This document shows, in pieces, positions 47,304-60,864 of a stretch of 64,000 nucleotides of DNA (position 1 is the first letter of the stretch; each line of letters opens with the position of its first letter). Made by a program: the position numbers and the translations under genes. The stretch comes from Punica granatum. Taxonomy: Eukaryota > Streptophyta > Magnoliopsida > Myrtales > Lythraceae. Below the pieces are notes generated by a model. The model ran no database searches. It had not been told where the DNA came from and worked only from the letters and a program-made list of their open reading frames with translations. The stretch is from the NCBI RefSeq assembly GCF_007655135.1, contig NC_045127.1, positions 9,681,001-9,745,000 of the forward strand, read 5' to 3'.

Positions 47304-48261
47304 TTAAGATCTAATACAGCCAGTAGGTAAAACTAGGTGATAAGTCCCTACAGTTAATGTAGCAACTCTTGCTCCATTTCCAACTCGTAGGTCCACCTCG
47401 CCCTTTGTCAACGATCTACTGTCCTTTAGGTCCTGCATATTTCCACAAATATGAGCACCACATCGGTATCTAATACCAAGATGTAGAAGTAGTAGATACA
47501 TTAATCTCTATAACATGGATACCTGAAGTGGAAGTCTCACTTCCCTTCTTCTTCTTTAACTCTTCCAGGTATATCTTACATTCCGCTTCCAATGTCCAGT
47601 GTTGCCACAATGGAAGCAGTAATCATTCTTCGCCACCTTGGCTTTAGGCTTCAACGCACCAAGTCAAAATTGGATGCACCTTTAGCCTTCTTGCCTTTAC
47701 TCTTGCTCTTGCCCTTTCTTTGGTCCCTGGACCATTAGAATGGATGTCCCCTGCTGATATCATGCTCAGCGGTTGTTCTCAACATGCTAAGCAGTTCAGG
47801 CAATGGTTTATTGTAGTCATTCATATTATAGCTCATAATGAACTGACTATAACTGCTGGGGCAGCGACTGTAGGACTAAATCTGTGGCCAACTCTTGACC
47901 AAGAGGAAATCCCAGTCTTCCCAGAGTCTCAACGTACCCAATCATCTTGAGTACATGAAGACCCACCGGGCTACCCTCAGTCAACCTTGCCTGAAAAAGT
48001 GCTTTAGAGATCTCGAATCTCTCAATGTCGGGCCTGCTCTTGATAGAGCTGCCTGAGATGCACGATCATATCGTACGCCTTCATGTTCTCGTGTTGCTTC
48101 TGAAGCTCCGAGTCCATGGTGACTAACATGAGACATCCGACGTTTACGGCATCATCATGATGCTTACTATAAGCATCTTTCTCAGATTGGGGGGCATCGT
48201 CAGGCGGTGGCGCAAGAAGAGGTTGCTCTAAGACATATAGCTTTTTCTTGGGTGAGAACAA
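47304..48261 (-). pseudogene. copia gag and protease, decayed
   Basis: Gag-type text is seen at 48022-48261 (AYSKHHDDAVNVGCLMLVTM, then QHENMKAYDMIVHLRQLYQE). A CCHC-like knuckle is suggested near 47580-47620 (GNTGHWKRN in a broken frame). The protease follows at about 47500-47460 with a V-L-D-T start and AHICGNMQDLKDS; a one-base loss falls in the D-T-G active-site codons. The remaining protease frame (RVGNGARVATLTVGTYHLVLP) is open to 47304. Confidence 0.75.
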
Positions 48262-49045
48262 TTCTCAAGTTTCGATACCAACCAAGGAAATTATTCCCTG
48301 ACAGTTGTGTCCTTATCAAGGACGGATCGCAAACAGAAAGTACTAGAAGGCTCCCTGCCATGGTAAACTACCATAGAAATATACAAAATAAGTATTATGA
48401 CACAACAATATTTAATGAGGACTTTATAAATATTGCTCCCACTATTTATATCAAATCAATGACCCTCAACATTGATTCAGAGAATATCATTCTCATAGTA
48501 ACTCAAGATCCATATCTCACCAAGCTCTGAGTCAGCGAGAGCTGATTCACCCAGAACTGGCTATTTTAGGTAGGGAACTCACTTTCCCAATTGCATCACA
48601 TGCAATCTTGATTAGTTGAGTGAATAACTCCTTTATTCAAATCTATCTTATAGATCGATGCCCAACTACATGCCTCTGAACTCCTAATCCTATTAGGCTT
48701 GCTCAGTTAAGTCCCGACCCACTGGTAAACACACGTCTTACTAGGATAGATAAGGGCATCCTGCGAAGGCAAGGTCTACACACTCATCGATCTTGGTCTT
48801 GACGAGCGTTACACGTGGGAAGGATATGGACTTAATATTGAGGGATTTGATTAACATAATCGATCTCACTATACACTATTATGTAACTATTACATAATAG
48901 TCCACACGTATAACTATTATACTAACACAACTAGGACATAGTCCATGTCTAACAGTTCATGCACCGCAAATATCAACATAATCATAACAGTACCAAGCAT
49001 AAAATCATATTTTATGCTATTATCTACTCAGATTCTAACTAGCTA

Positions 49046-49058
49046 GGCTCTGATACCA
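49046..49058 (-). other. Primer-binding site of the minus-strand copia element
   Basis: The minus strand reads TGGTATCAGAGCC two bases after the 5' LTR end. This matches the 3' end of initiator tRNA-Met, the standard primer of plant copia elements. Confidence 0.92.
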
Positions 49059-49060
49059 AT

Positions 49061-49680
49061 TGCTAGTTCCACGAGGCGCAAAGGAAGCGAAAAGGAACAG
49101 AAATCAAAATTTCCTACCCGTGAAACTAATTCCAAGAACTACTAGAAGAATAAGAGTAAATAAAAGCGTACCTGGAATTTTTAAAATTGTCGAGCCGAGC
49201 GAGCGTCCCACGCGTGACGCCTCTACCGGTATCCACAACCGACTTTGTCGACGAGTCTTCGAAATCGGCGGTGCTAGCGGCCAAACTCGAAAGAAACACC
49301 GGTGCGACACCCGGAATTATAAACTTAATTGGACTTAATGAGTTTAACAATTCAACTCAATAATCCCATTTTATATACATACATGTATATCATATATACA
49401 CGTGCATATATGTTGTATGTTATCTAATCTAATATCTCAATCCACTGCCATGTATATATAATGGCTTGGGGAAAGGATTTCAAGCCATTGACCGGGTTGG
49501 GGACAAAAGGATTTAAGGATCCCAATTGTATCTTATATACATACACATATAGCCATATATATATATATATGTATGTATTTGCATGCGTGCACAGACACAT
49601 ACAAACATAGATTATATATTTATGTATATTACTTTGTGGGCTATTGAATTTAATAAATCGAGTCTAATTAATCGAATATA
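49061..49680 (-). repeat. 5' LTR of the minus-strand copia element, truncated by Ns
   Basis: It matches 42721-43335 base for base apart from small indels and a few substitutions, and breaks off at the N run. About 1050 bp of LTR expected from the partner copy are not present on the far side of the gap. Confidence 0.9.
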
Positions 49681-49780
49681 NNNNNNNNNNNNNNNNNNNN
49701 NNNNNNNNNNNNNNNNNNNNNNNNNNNNNNNNNNNNNNNNNNNNNNNNNNNNNNNNNNNNNNNNNNNNNNNNNNNNNNNN
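49681..49780. other. Assembly gap (100 N)
   Basis: Exactly 100 Ns, probably a placeholder of unknown true length. It joins the middle of an LTR on the left to the middle of a ribosomal-protein exon on the right. Confidence 0.99.
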
Positions 49781-51028
<1,248 letters not shown>

Positions 51029-53453
51029 ATGAGATATCCCACCCGACACTACTTCTCATCGGCACTCTCAATTTCATTTCTACTAGGCTTCTTGTGTTGC
51101 CAATCGTCATCCTTATCCCATGACTACTTGAGCCAAGGCTCCTCCCTCTCCGTTGAGAATCCGAACGACTTCCTCTCTTCCCCAAACGGCCTGTTCTCGG
51201 CCGGCTTTCACCAGGTTGGCAACAACACATACTCCTTCGCTGTTCGGTTCAGCGAGCAGTTGTGCGCACATGCTTGCGTGGTTTGGATGGCAAACCGTGA
51301 CCAGCCTGTGAATGGCCGTCACTCAAAGCTTTCACTCACAAACAACGGCGACCTCATCTTAATGATGCTGGGCACTCAGTGGTTTGGTCTACCACACTGG
51401 TAACATCTTCTCGTCAAAACTCGTCCCAACTACAACTCCTAGACACTGGAAACTTAGTCCTTTATGAAGTGGATCTTTCCGGTCAGATCACAAACATTGT
51501 TCGATGGCAGAGCTTCGATCACCCAACTGATACTTTGCTTCCAAATCAAAAGTTGACAAGAGCAGCTTCCCTCCTCTCATCTCGGAGCCGTCCGTCGCAA
51601 CTGCTCCTTAGGGTTCTACAAGCTTTATTTTGACAACGATAACGTTCTTCGCCTTCTCTTCAATGGACCCGAGGTGTCCAGTGTCTACTGGCCCTCCCCT
51701 GGGAGGGCTAACTGGAGATCCGGACGGTTAACCTACAATGATTCCCGGATCGCATGCTTAGACTCATTTGGAAATTTTTCTTCTTCCGATGGATTTAAGT
51801 TCATGTCGGCCGACTATGGGCAGGAAATACCAAGGCGGTTGAGGACAGACTTTGATGGAAACATCCGATTGTACAGCTTATCCGGGAAGAAAGGTGAGTG
51901 GACTGTCTCATGGCAGGCCATGTCGAGGCCATGTAGGATTCACGGGATATGCGGGCCCAACAGTCTCTGCCGCGTCAACCACACTGGAAGAAGGTGCACC
52001 TGTGCCCCTGGCCATGAAAGGGTGGATCGTAGCGATTGGTCTCGAGGCTGTAAACCCATATTCAATCCCGATTTCTGCAGCAACAATACGAGAGTTCGGT
52101 TCCAGAAGTTGGCCCGAGCGAATTTCTATGGGTACTACAATTTGGAGTTCGAGAATTACACTTTTGAGAGGTGTCAAAGGAAATGCTTAGAGATTTGCAG
52201 TTGTAAAGGGTTCCAGTTCAGGTTTATAGAGGACAAGGGGTACTTCAACTGTTACCCAAAATTACGGCTAGTGAACGGGTACCGTGCTGCTGGAGACATA
52301 CACCTGAAATTTCCCCAAGACAGTCAGTTCTCCAGCATTAGGCCGGAGAGATCAAGATTGCAGTGCCCTGCTGCCAACAATTATGAGCTGCAGCGGATTT
52401 ACACGAGGAGCAATGGGGACAGGTTGCTGAAATTTTTGCTAATTTTTGCTCTGGTAATTGGAGGAATAGAGACAATGGCCGTACTCCTTGTGTGGCTTTT
52501 CGTGATCAGATCACGTCGGGACAATGGTGACGATTCTAAAGCGTATCATCTTGCAGCAACCGGATTTAGAAGATACACATATGCTGAGCTTAAGAAGGCA
52601 ACCCGGAATTTCAGGGAAGAGATCGGGAGAGGCGCCTGGGGGAGCGTGTACAAAGCGGTCCTTCCCGGGGAGCGCGTCGGGGCTGTAAAGCGGCTCATGG
52701 AATCAAACCAAGGAGAAGCCGAGTTCCTAGCGGAGGTGAGCACCATTGGGAAACTCAATCACATGAACTTGATCGAGACGTGGGGCTACTGTGCCGAGGG
52801 AAAGCACCGGCTTCTGGTGTATGATTACATGGAGCATGGTTCCTTGGCTGACAATCTTTCCAATGGCAAGCTAGACTGGAGAAGAAGGTTTGATATTGCC
52901 ATCGGGGCAGCGAGGGGCCTGGCTTACCTACACGAAGAATGCCTGGAGTGGGTCCTGCACTGCGACGTGAAGCCTCAAAACATACTCTTAGACTCGAAGT
53001 ATCAGCCCAACGTGGCGGACTTCGGACTCTCCAAGCTTTTGAACAGGGATGAGAGTAAAAATTGAGTTTCTCTAGGATCAGAGGGACTAGGGGTTACATG
53101 GCACCGGAGTGGGTTTACAACTTGCCAATCACATCCAAAGTTGATGTCTACAGCTACGGGAAGTACTACTGGAGATGGTCACGGGACGCAATCCGACGGG
53201 AGGCGTATTGCACCCAAATTTTGGGGGAAGTGAGCAAGAGAACAGAAGACTGACTTCATGGGTGAGAGAGAAGATGAATAACGAAGGAGTTCCAGTGGCG
53301 AATCGGATAGAAGAGATCAAGGATCACTCCTTAGAAGGGGAATATGTTTGGAACAAGGTGGAAGCTCTTGTTGCAGTGGCTCTTCAGTGCGTTGCTGAAG
53401 ACAGATATGAAAGACCGACAATGCGCCAAGTAGTTGAAATGCTGCGAGGGTGA
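51029..53453 (+). pseudogene. G-type lectin S-receptor-like Ser/Thr kinase (ZmPK1-like), copy 1, with four frame changes
   Basis: Intronless, about 808 aa if the frame is followed. Order: signal peptide (SALSISFLLGFLCC), mannose-binding B-lectin domain (SLSVENPNDFLSSPNGLFSA, VVWMANRDQPVNG, WQSFDHPTDTLLP), EGF-like/S-locus region (CRIHGICGPNSLCRV, CTCAPGHE), PAN domain (CQRKCLEICSCKGFQF), transmembrane helix (LLKFLLIFALVIGGIE), kinase domain. Kinase motifs: [47 protein letters not shown] in place of HRD makes it a non-RD kinase, common in this group. Single-base frame changes lie at about 51362 (-1), 51590 (+1), 53064 (-1) and 53160 (-1). Such receptors sit in the plasma membrane; the ligand is unknown. 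It is either a recent pseudogene or has assembly errors. Confidence 0.88.
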
Positions 53454-54120
53454 GGATGACAATTAGGAAACCTTGTCTGTTCAAGGATTTCTTCAGACAT
53501 TTCCAAAAAACTAAAAGAGCCATTATTTCCCTGTAAGATTCATGCTTGTTCTGCTTCGGTGTAGGATAGTTTATAATTATGTTTCATAATATCAATGTCA
53601 GTAATGGACGATGAGGTTTGATTGTTATCTTAGGTTTATTGTCCGTTTGGAACTTATGTACAGTTGTTTTCTCCAAAACTTAAATTTCCAAGCCATAAAT
53701 ATGACAGGAGGTGTGCATTAAGGTGTGCATTAATGCCCTTTGCCACGATCGCAGCTTCAATCAAGGTGAGGGCCAATTCGAGGCCCGAAAAAAATGTACA
53801 ACACATGTTAATCGACATATTCCAACTAATGCAGAGATTATACGTTGAGCACAATAGATGATATACTCCCGCATTTCATTTCTCATAGAAAAATAAACTA
53901 CGGCATCAATAAAACCCCGTAGCCTGTTCACATTAATGAATGTCGTGTTTGTGTATTGACCAGAGGTGCTCGGCTCGTGCGATATGGACAGTCGGAACTT
54001 CTCATGGATGGCAGCAGCAGGTCACCAGCTTAATCTGCTTCCGTTCCCATGGAAAATTTTCTAAGTCAAAATTGCAAAAAGCCAGACTTGATTATGGAGT
54101 GGCGTCGTCGATGATCTAAA

Positions 54121-54258
54121 CCAGCAGGAGTTCAAAAGCAAACAGAGATCTCCATCAAGTGGCTTTCCCATCTTCAAATGTGAATTGCCTTACCAGCAGG
54201 AGTTCAAAAGCAAACAGAGATCTCCATCAAGTGGCTTTCCCATCTTCAAATGTGAATT
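54121..54258 (+). repeat. 72-bp tandem duplication
   Basis: The sequence beginning CCAGCAGGAGTTCAAAAGCA at 54121 is repeated from 54193 with no mismatch over about 66 bases, after which the copies diverge. The period is 72 bp. Confidence 0.92.
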
Positions 54259-57200
54259 TCCTCATAAGGCGCTCCGCAGTTCGTATAGGATCATATCTAA
54301 ACAATGGCATCGATGACATCGATCAGTAAGCCAAGGTACTTAAGGTCACTGGGTCTTCCATAACCGGGCTTTGTTATGTTAAAGACACCAGTTCGAATTT
54401 CATTATTTAAACGTCAGATACATTTTGTATTGTGAGGAAAAATAAAATTGTCGGCGTTTCTCACGAGGAATTCGGGGTTCGAACTGTTGCACATGCATGT
54501 CCATATAAATGCTTCGCTCGTGCACATATTAATTTCACTTTCAAATCGTTCCCATGAAGAATTTCCAAGTTAAAATTATATTGCAAGATGAACAAATTTA
54601 TTTGTATATATAATATATTTCACATAACTGGTCAACATTTTTAACTGGCAGGCAGCAGGAATTCAAGAGATAGAAGAAGATGATCATCCCACAGTACAAT
54701 TATCATGTTATCATTTGGAAAAATATGGCCCACGCCCGTTCAAAGCTCCCAGCTACTTACACCAACTTATTTCAATATTAGATCGCGGACACACTCAGAC
54801 ATAGCTTCGTTCAAAGCATATGATGAGTTAAGTTCCTTTTCCGGCAATGCGTCTCTTGTCCCACTTCCTTAAGATTGGATGGACGGTGTAATAATAGTAC
54901 GCAGGGATGGCAAATGACTCGAACAATAGCCCTTACATCAATTATTGGCGTCCATGGGTGATTATGAAATAATTTGTCAGAAACATCCACCCGATGCACC
55001 AATTGTAACTCCCATTTCTAAGTCGATTATTGAAAAGAAAAAAACCAAACGCTAAATTGTGCTAGGGCGGACATACACTAGGCATTCCATGGTGTCGTGG
55101 TCTATTATGCTTCTCAGATCGATCATTATGATTAATGTCAATCCGAAATGGAACGAGTGCTCAAGTGATGAGTGATGTCAGTTTCAAACGTTTAGTTTTC
55201 AATCTCTCTCTCCTCTTCCTTCTTCTCCCCAACGAAAACTTCAGAAACCCTTAAAGCAACTCCTCTTACTGGTGTGTCCGGCGCCACACCACCGGGAATC
55301 GAGAAGCCTTGGCCATCCTCTACCTCCCGCTAGTCTTCAATCCCCGGTGGCTTGTCTCCCTTCTCCTCTTCCTCCCTCCATTTTTTCCTTCCCCCAACAA
55401 TAATGGAGGTTTTTGGGCTGCCAATCGAGTCACTGGCCTTGGTTTTTGCAACTAGAATGATCTATATAACTGTATTTGTACTCAATATTTGTGCTTCATT
55501 AGTTTACTTTTTTCTTTGCAGTGATCTCGATGATCTGTTTTTTTTTTGTCCTTATAATCTTCTCTTTAACATTTTATTTTGAGACTATTTTTGTTATCAT
55601 GGACAATCATTTATTGCTGAGTTAAAAAACAAAGTGTTGGGTGATGTCACAATGAGTCAAGCTAACTCATGGATCTCGAGCCCCATGTAAATTGCAATGT
55701 CCCACCTGCAGAAGAAAGCACCGTCTTCTTGGAGGGGGCCCACGGGGACAGAAAGGCAGAAAGGCAGAAAACAAGACAATTCAACAAATCAAATGATCTT
55801 CAACTTTACAGAAATTAAAGGAGACCATGACAATAATATTATACAATACAAATCTATAATAATATACAATACAAATAATACTTTTTTTTGTCAATTTAAC
55901 ACCAGTGTCCTTATTTTATCTTATAGACCGAAACTTAATTCTTTCGAAAGCACCTGTTTGGTTTTGACCGCGATATATATTCCGATGCATCGAGTTATCG
56001 GTTCCTACATTATAAGTGAAGTTCATCAGCTAAATACTTATTTTTCTCTTTTCGTTTATGGCGCTGAGTATCTGAATTTCACCCGACTAATCTTTACGGA
56101 CCTGTACCGACCATGGTAAACCGACTAAAGCCGTGCAGCATAGTCTCAAGGAGTTTTAAACACAAGACAAGGGAATACTTAAACCTCCCTCTTGCCATTG
56201 AGCCAAACCCGAAGGATTTTTTTTTCTTTTGGGATAACTCGGGGTGTTTGGATTTCGCCCGACTAATTTTCGAGGTTTCGAATCTGGGATCGAATGAATA
56301 CTTAAATTACTTTTTATCACTAGATCAAACTCCTTGAAGTTTAACCCGAACCCGAAGGGGTTAACTTTCTCATTATACTAGCCTTTTCTTTCGGTTGATA
56401 AAATATATAAAATACAAAGTATAGCCTTTTTTTCCTGAAATCGTGTTCCGACCTATGCTATTGTCATTCTCTCATCCTCAGGACTCGTGTAAGCTTTAGC
56501 TGTTTGTCTCCTTTCTCCCATTGTCTGTTGCTTGCTTCCTCCCCCTTCACCTGTCTTCTTAATTTCAGGCGTACAACGAGAAAAAGTCGTTGGGAAAAAA
56601 ATACATCCGGCCGCGTTTGCTTATGCAATAACCACGTTCTTCTGGGCCACAACAAACCGTGTGACGCCGAAAATAAACATATATTTCATCTCAATCGACC
56701 CAATCTAACAATATATTTCGAAGAATTTCGAGAATTCATAAACCCTCTAATAGCTCCTGCCAAATCTAACATCTTATATTTGACCCGACACGATAACACA
56801 ATATGCATACAACACGGAGTTAAGCAGCTTATGTTTAAACATGATAAATAATCGTGTTCAAATAGATTCAATCATTGTAAACCGTTTAAGACACTATTAG
56901 ACCCCTTTACATATACGTGTTTACCGTGTTAATGAACTTGTTTCGCATATTGTGTCGATTTATAAAAGAAACTACACTAAAATCATCTAAATCTTTTATA
57001 TAAATCACCCGTTTGCGGTGTTTTTCATGTCAATTGTGCACTAAAATGTACTTAAAGTAAATCTATTTAGACATGATACTACACATGTTACACGGGGGTA
57101 GAATTTCCACGTGGCATGTACCGACTGAACATTTGTGAACATGTAAAGGGGTGGTGGGATGGGGAGACCGTACACCAGACAGCGCGGCACCTACGAAAAT

Positions 57201-57489
57201 TGTCCCATATGCCCCCTTTCCTTGACTTCCTCAAAATCCAATGTCATAATGTCAAATTCCAACAACACTGAAGAATTTCAATCGCTCTGTCTGTCTCTCT
57301 CAGCTTTACATGAGAGGATGTGGAAGGGAAGAAGGGAAGAAAGGGCTAAGTCAAAAGGCCAAAGATGCAAAAATTTTCCTGTGCAGAAGTTCAAAAGTGG
57401 GACCCCACCACTCAAAAGGCCAATCCTCGCATGTATATATAGACATGGTAATGCGGAAGAGGTAGCGACAAATCAGTACCTGGAGAAAA

Positions 57490-57861
57490 ATAGGTTATAA
57501 TGACTCTATTTTAAAGGAAACGGCCTCCGGAACAAAACTCACGGCTTTGCCGTGATTTTTCGATATTTAAGGTAAATTCCATTGTTTAGGGCCTCAAACG
57601 GATATTTTATAGTTATTTGGGTGTTGTTGCAATTTTAGAATAGTTTATTTCTTTTCATGCAATTTAGGTTTTCTTAATCCCTATTTAACCTTTGTAAGCC
57701 CTAGGGTTGAAACGGTTAATTCGGATTTATCAATAAAGTTGTGAAGCTATCATGCTCTTTGTCCAATCTCGGAGTCGATTCGAGTTTGATGCCTATTCCT
57801 GATATTCGTAGAATCAATGTGTGATAGAAGGTCGTAGTTCCGGTATTCGTACGCGAATCAA
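57490..57861 (+). repeat. Possible solo LTR
   Basis: The segment begins near TGACTCTATTTTAAAGG and ends near CGCGAATCAACA, contains an AATAAA signal near 57730 and GTAAGCCCTAGGGTT, and has the general look of an LTR (TG...CA). No duplication of flanking bases was found and no second copy is in the window, so this is weak. Confidence 0.25.
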
Positions 57862-58319
57862 CAGATCTGTAATATGTTACTTATGTGTACGCTGTGTCAC
57901 ATGGAGTCCCTCTCATATGTATCATTTCAAGATACCAACACAGACAACACAGCCATAATCAAGAGATCTGCTAAGAAGAATAGAATCCCAATAGACCTGA
58001 TCGATCAAAAGAACAGAAACTAACGAGTAAACATCCATTTTGACACGCATTAAGGTTTCTGCCTATGCACACACGAAGTATTCACCTTAAATATCAGTTG
58101 CATGAAACCGATCAATCAAAAGCCCCTTAGTATCAATTCCCAAATGGAATTCTAAAAGCTTACTGCAGATGTAGGAATTTTAGTCAGACGAAAATAGCTG
58201 CAAAATACACATCTAATGAACCATGCTTTCCGCTTATTGCAAATATCGGAATTCCAGTCGGAGGAGTTTATAGGCTTTACACATATAATTAGGCACAGTC
58301 CACAATTATAGACTTGGGA

Positions 58320-60790
58320 CTAGATTTCAGCCTCATTTGTACAGCGATGGAGCATCTCGACCACTTGGCTCATTGTGGGTCTGTCATCTTTGTCGTCAGC
58401 AACGCATTGAAGGGCCACTGCGACCAGAACCTCGACCTTCTTCACATCATATCCACCTTCTATGGAGTGATTGACAATCTCTTCGATCCTTGTCGCCGCT
58501 GGAACTTCTCCACTCATATTTTGTTTCACCCAAGAAGTCAGCCCCCGGTTCTCTGTCTCGCCTCCTGCACTGGTATCCAGCACACCTCCCCCTGGGCTCC
58601 GCTCTGTGACCATCTCTAGCAGTACAATCCCATAGCTGTACATATCAACCTTGGACGTGATTGATAGGTTGTAAACCCACTCCGGTGCCATGTAGCCCGA
58701 GTGCCTCTAATCTTAGAGAAACTTGAATGTTTTACGTCCCCGCGGTTTAGAAGCTTGGAGAGCCCAAAGTCTGCCACTTTGGGTTGGTAATTCAAGTCCA
58801 AAAGTATGTTCTGAGGTTTCACGTCACAGTGCAAGACCCACTCCATGCACTCCTCATGTAAATAGGCAAGTCCCCTCGCCGCCCCGACTGCAACATCAAA
58901 CCTCTTTCCCCAGTCTAGTGTGCCTCTGGAAAGGTTCTCAGCCAACGAGCCGTGCTCCATGTACTCATAAACTAGAAGGCGGTGCTTCCCCTCGGCACAG
59001 TAGCCCCATAGCTCAATCAGGTTCATGTGATTGAGCTTCCCAATTGTGCTCACCTCCGCGAGGAACTCGTCCTCTCTGTGAAGGCTCATCTCATTAAGCC
59101 GCTTCACCGCTGCAATCCGATCACCCAACAGGATTGCCCTGTAAACGCTCCCTACGGCCCCTCTTCCAATTTCTTCCCTGAAATTCCGTGTAGCCTTTCT
59201 AAGCTCGGCATATGTGTACCTTCTGAATCTCATAGCAGCAAGATGATACCCCTGCCTGGCTTCACCTTTCATTTTCCGAGTCCCGGTTACAAAACATAGC
59301 ACAAGCAGTACCCCTAGGGCCTCAAATCCAGCAATCACCACCGCCAAAATCAGCAGAATCTTCAGCAGCAACTCACTCTTATGGCTTCTGGAATATACTC
59401 TGTAGCTCAACATCCTTCGGACTGAGTGAGCAATTTAAGGTGGAAGATTCCTGCTGGATTTGGTCAGAGGACAGTATGGCTTTGGGCAACCTGAAATAGA
59501 TGGTCCCATGACCAGCGGCCGAGACACGTCCGCTCCATAGCAACACCTTGGGTAACAATAATGCTGGCCCCTGTCCACTTCAAATCTGTACTGAAACCCT
59601 TTGCAGTTGCACAACTCCAAGCATTTCTTTTTGCATTGATTCAAGGTGTAATTCGGGTAGAAGCCCTTATCGTAGCCATAGAAATCCAGGTGTGGAAAAC
59701 CGATGAATTCACTGGTCTCAAGATCAGGTAACTTGCAGAAGCTCTCGAACTTTGACTTGCATCCCTGAGACCAATCGCTAAGGTTCTTCCTCTCATATCC
59801 TGGGGCACAAGAGCAGCTCCTCCCAGAACTTGGGTTATACCGGCATATGGCATTGGGCCCACAAATCCCATGGACCTGGCAGGGTGTGTCGATTGCCTGC
59901 CATGAGACAGCCCGCTCACCATTCCTCAACAGGCTGTACAGGCGGACATTTCCATCGGGGTCCAACGTCAGCCTTCTTGGAATTTTCTCCCCATAATCAG
60001 AAGCCAAAAATTTCCAATCGTCGGACGAGGTGAAGTTTCCAAAAGAGTCTAGCAACGCAACCCGACTATCATTGTATGAGGTCCTCCCAGAATCCCAAGG
60101 GAGTAGGGCAAGATGTGGCCAGTATACACTTGTGATCTCGGGGCCGTTGTAGAGAAGCCGGAGGATGTTATCATTGTCAAAATATAATTTGTAGTAGCCT
60201 GAGGAGATATTTCCACCAGCTCTGGACGAGACAAGCTCGGTAAACCGGGTGAACTTCTGTTCAGGGAGAAGCGTATTGGTTGGGTGATCAAAGCTCTGCC
60301 ACATGACTGTATCATCTCTTGGCCCAGGGCCAGAGCTACTAAGTATGAGGTTTCCGGAGTCGAGAAGCTGCAACCAAACATAGGTGGCTGATGAAGATGA
60401 GGCTATGTCCGTGGACCAGACAACCCTGTGGCCGGCATCAGTCAAGAAAAGGTTTCCATGCTTGTCGAGGATGAGCTTTGAGTGTTTACCGTTGACTGGT
60501 TCGTCTCGATTTGCCATCCAAACGATGCAGTCAAGCATGCAGGATCGGTTACTGAACCATACAGCAAATGAGTACGCATTACGGCCAACTGGGTGAAACC
60601 CAGCGAAGAAGGTACCATTTGGGGAACTCAGGATGTCATCCGGATCGTCAACAGAGAGGGCGGATCCTCTCCTTAGAAAGCGGTCCCCGTGAACTGAAGA
60701 TGATGAGGTTAACGAAAAAGAGATCGCGAGGAAGAGGAGAACTGGCATGAACAATGAAGATGAGAAGAAGGTAAATATTGGGTTTCTCAT
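58320..60790 (-). pseudogene. G-type lectin S-receptor-like Ser/Thr kinase (ZmPK1-like), copy 2, with three frame changes
   Basis: Intronless, about 823 aa if the frame is followed. Signal peptide (PVLLFLAISFSLTSSSSVHG), B-lectin domain (ALSVDDPDDILSSPNGTFFA, IVWMANRDEPVNGKHSK, WQSFDHPTNTLLPEQK), S-locus/EGF-like region (CQVHGICGPNAICRY), PAN domain (CKKKCLELCNCKGFQYRF), transmembrane helix (LLLKILLILAVVIAGFEAL), kinase with [44 protein letters not shown]. Frame changes lie near 59550 (-1), 59400 (+1) and 58704 (-1); the last interrupts the activation segment. It is a clear paralogue of the kinase at 51029-53453 in inverted, tail-to-tail orientation. The motifs are conserved, so the protein was functional recently, or the errors are in the assembly. 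Confidence 0.88.
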
Positions 60791-60855
60791 TGCCTTTGAA
60801 TTATTGGGGCTTGCAGGCAGTGAATTGAAATGCTACAGCCTACAAAGCCTTGATG

Positions 60856-60864
60856 CTTTTATAT
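60856..60864 (-). promoter_or_regulatory. TATA box of receptor kinase 2
   Basis: The minus strand reads ATATAAAAG about 66 bp before the ATG at 60790. The distance is almost the same as in copy 1. Confidence 0.6.

Larger units (their letters stand above)
42721..49680 (-). mobile_element. Ty1/copia retrotransposon with 1.67-kb LTRs, 5' LTR cut by an assembly gap
   Basis: On the minus strand the order is 5' LTR (from the gap at 49680 to 49061), primer-binding site, gag, protease, integrase, reverse transcriptase, RNase H, purine tract, 3' LTR (44390-42721). The left LTR is 1670 bp (TG...CA); the right one is visible only for its last 620 bp before the Ns. Coding regions are broken into many short frames. 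A target-site duplication cannot be checked, because the right end is inside the gap. Confidence 0.92.
53454..58319. other. Intergenic region between the two receptor kinases
   Basis: No convincing gene. A perfect tandem duplication lies at 54121-54258. 54310-54500 has tRNA-like B-box words (CAGTTCGAATTT, GGGGTTCGAACTG), as in SINE remnants. At about 56075 and 56255 the phrase TTTC(A/G)CCCGACTAAT recurs directly. 55200-55400 is CT-rich. 57490-57860 may be a solo LTR. The kinase genes point towards this region, so their 3' UTRs lie at its edges. Confidence 0.5.
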
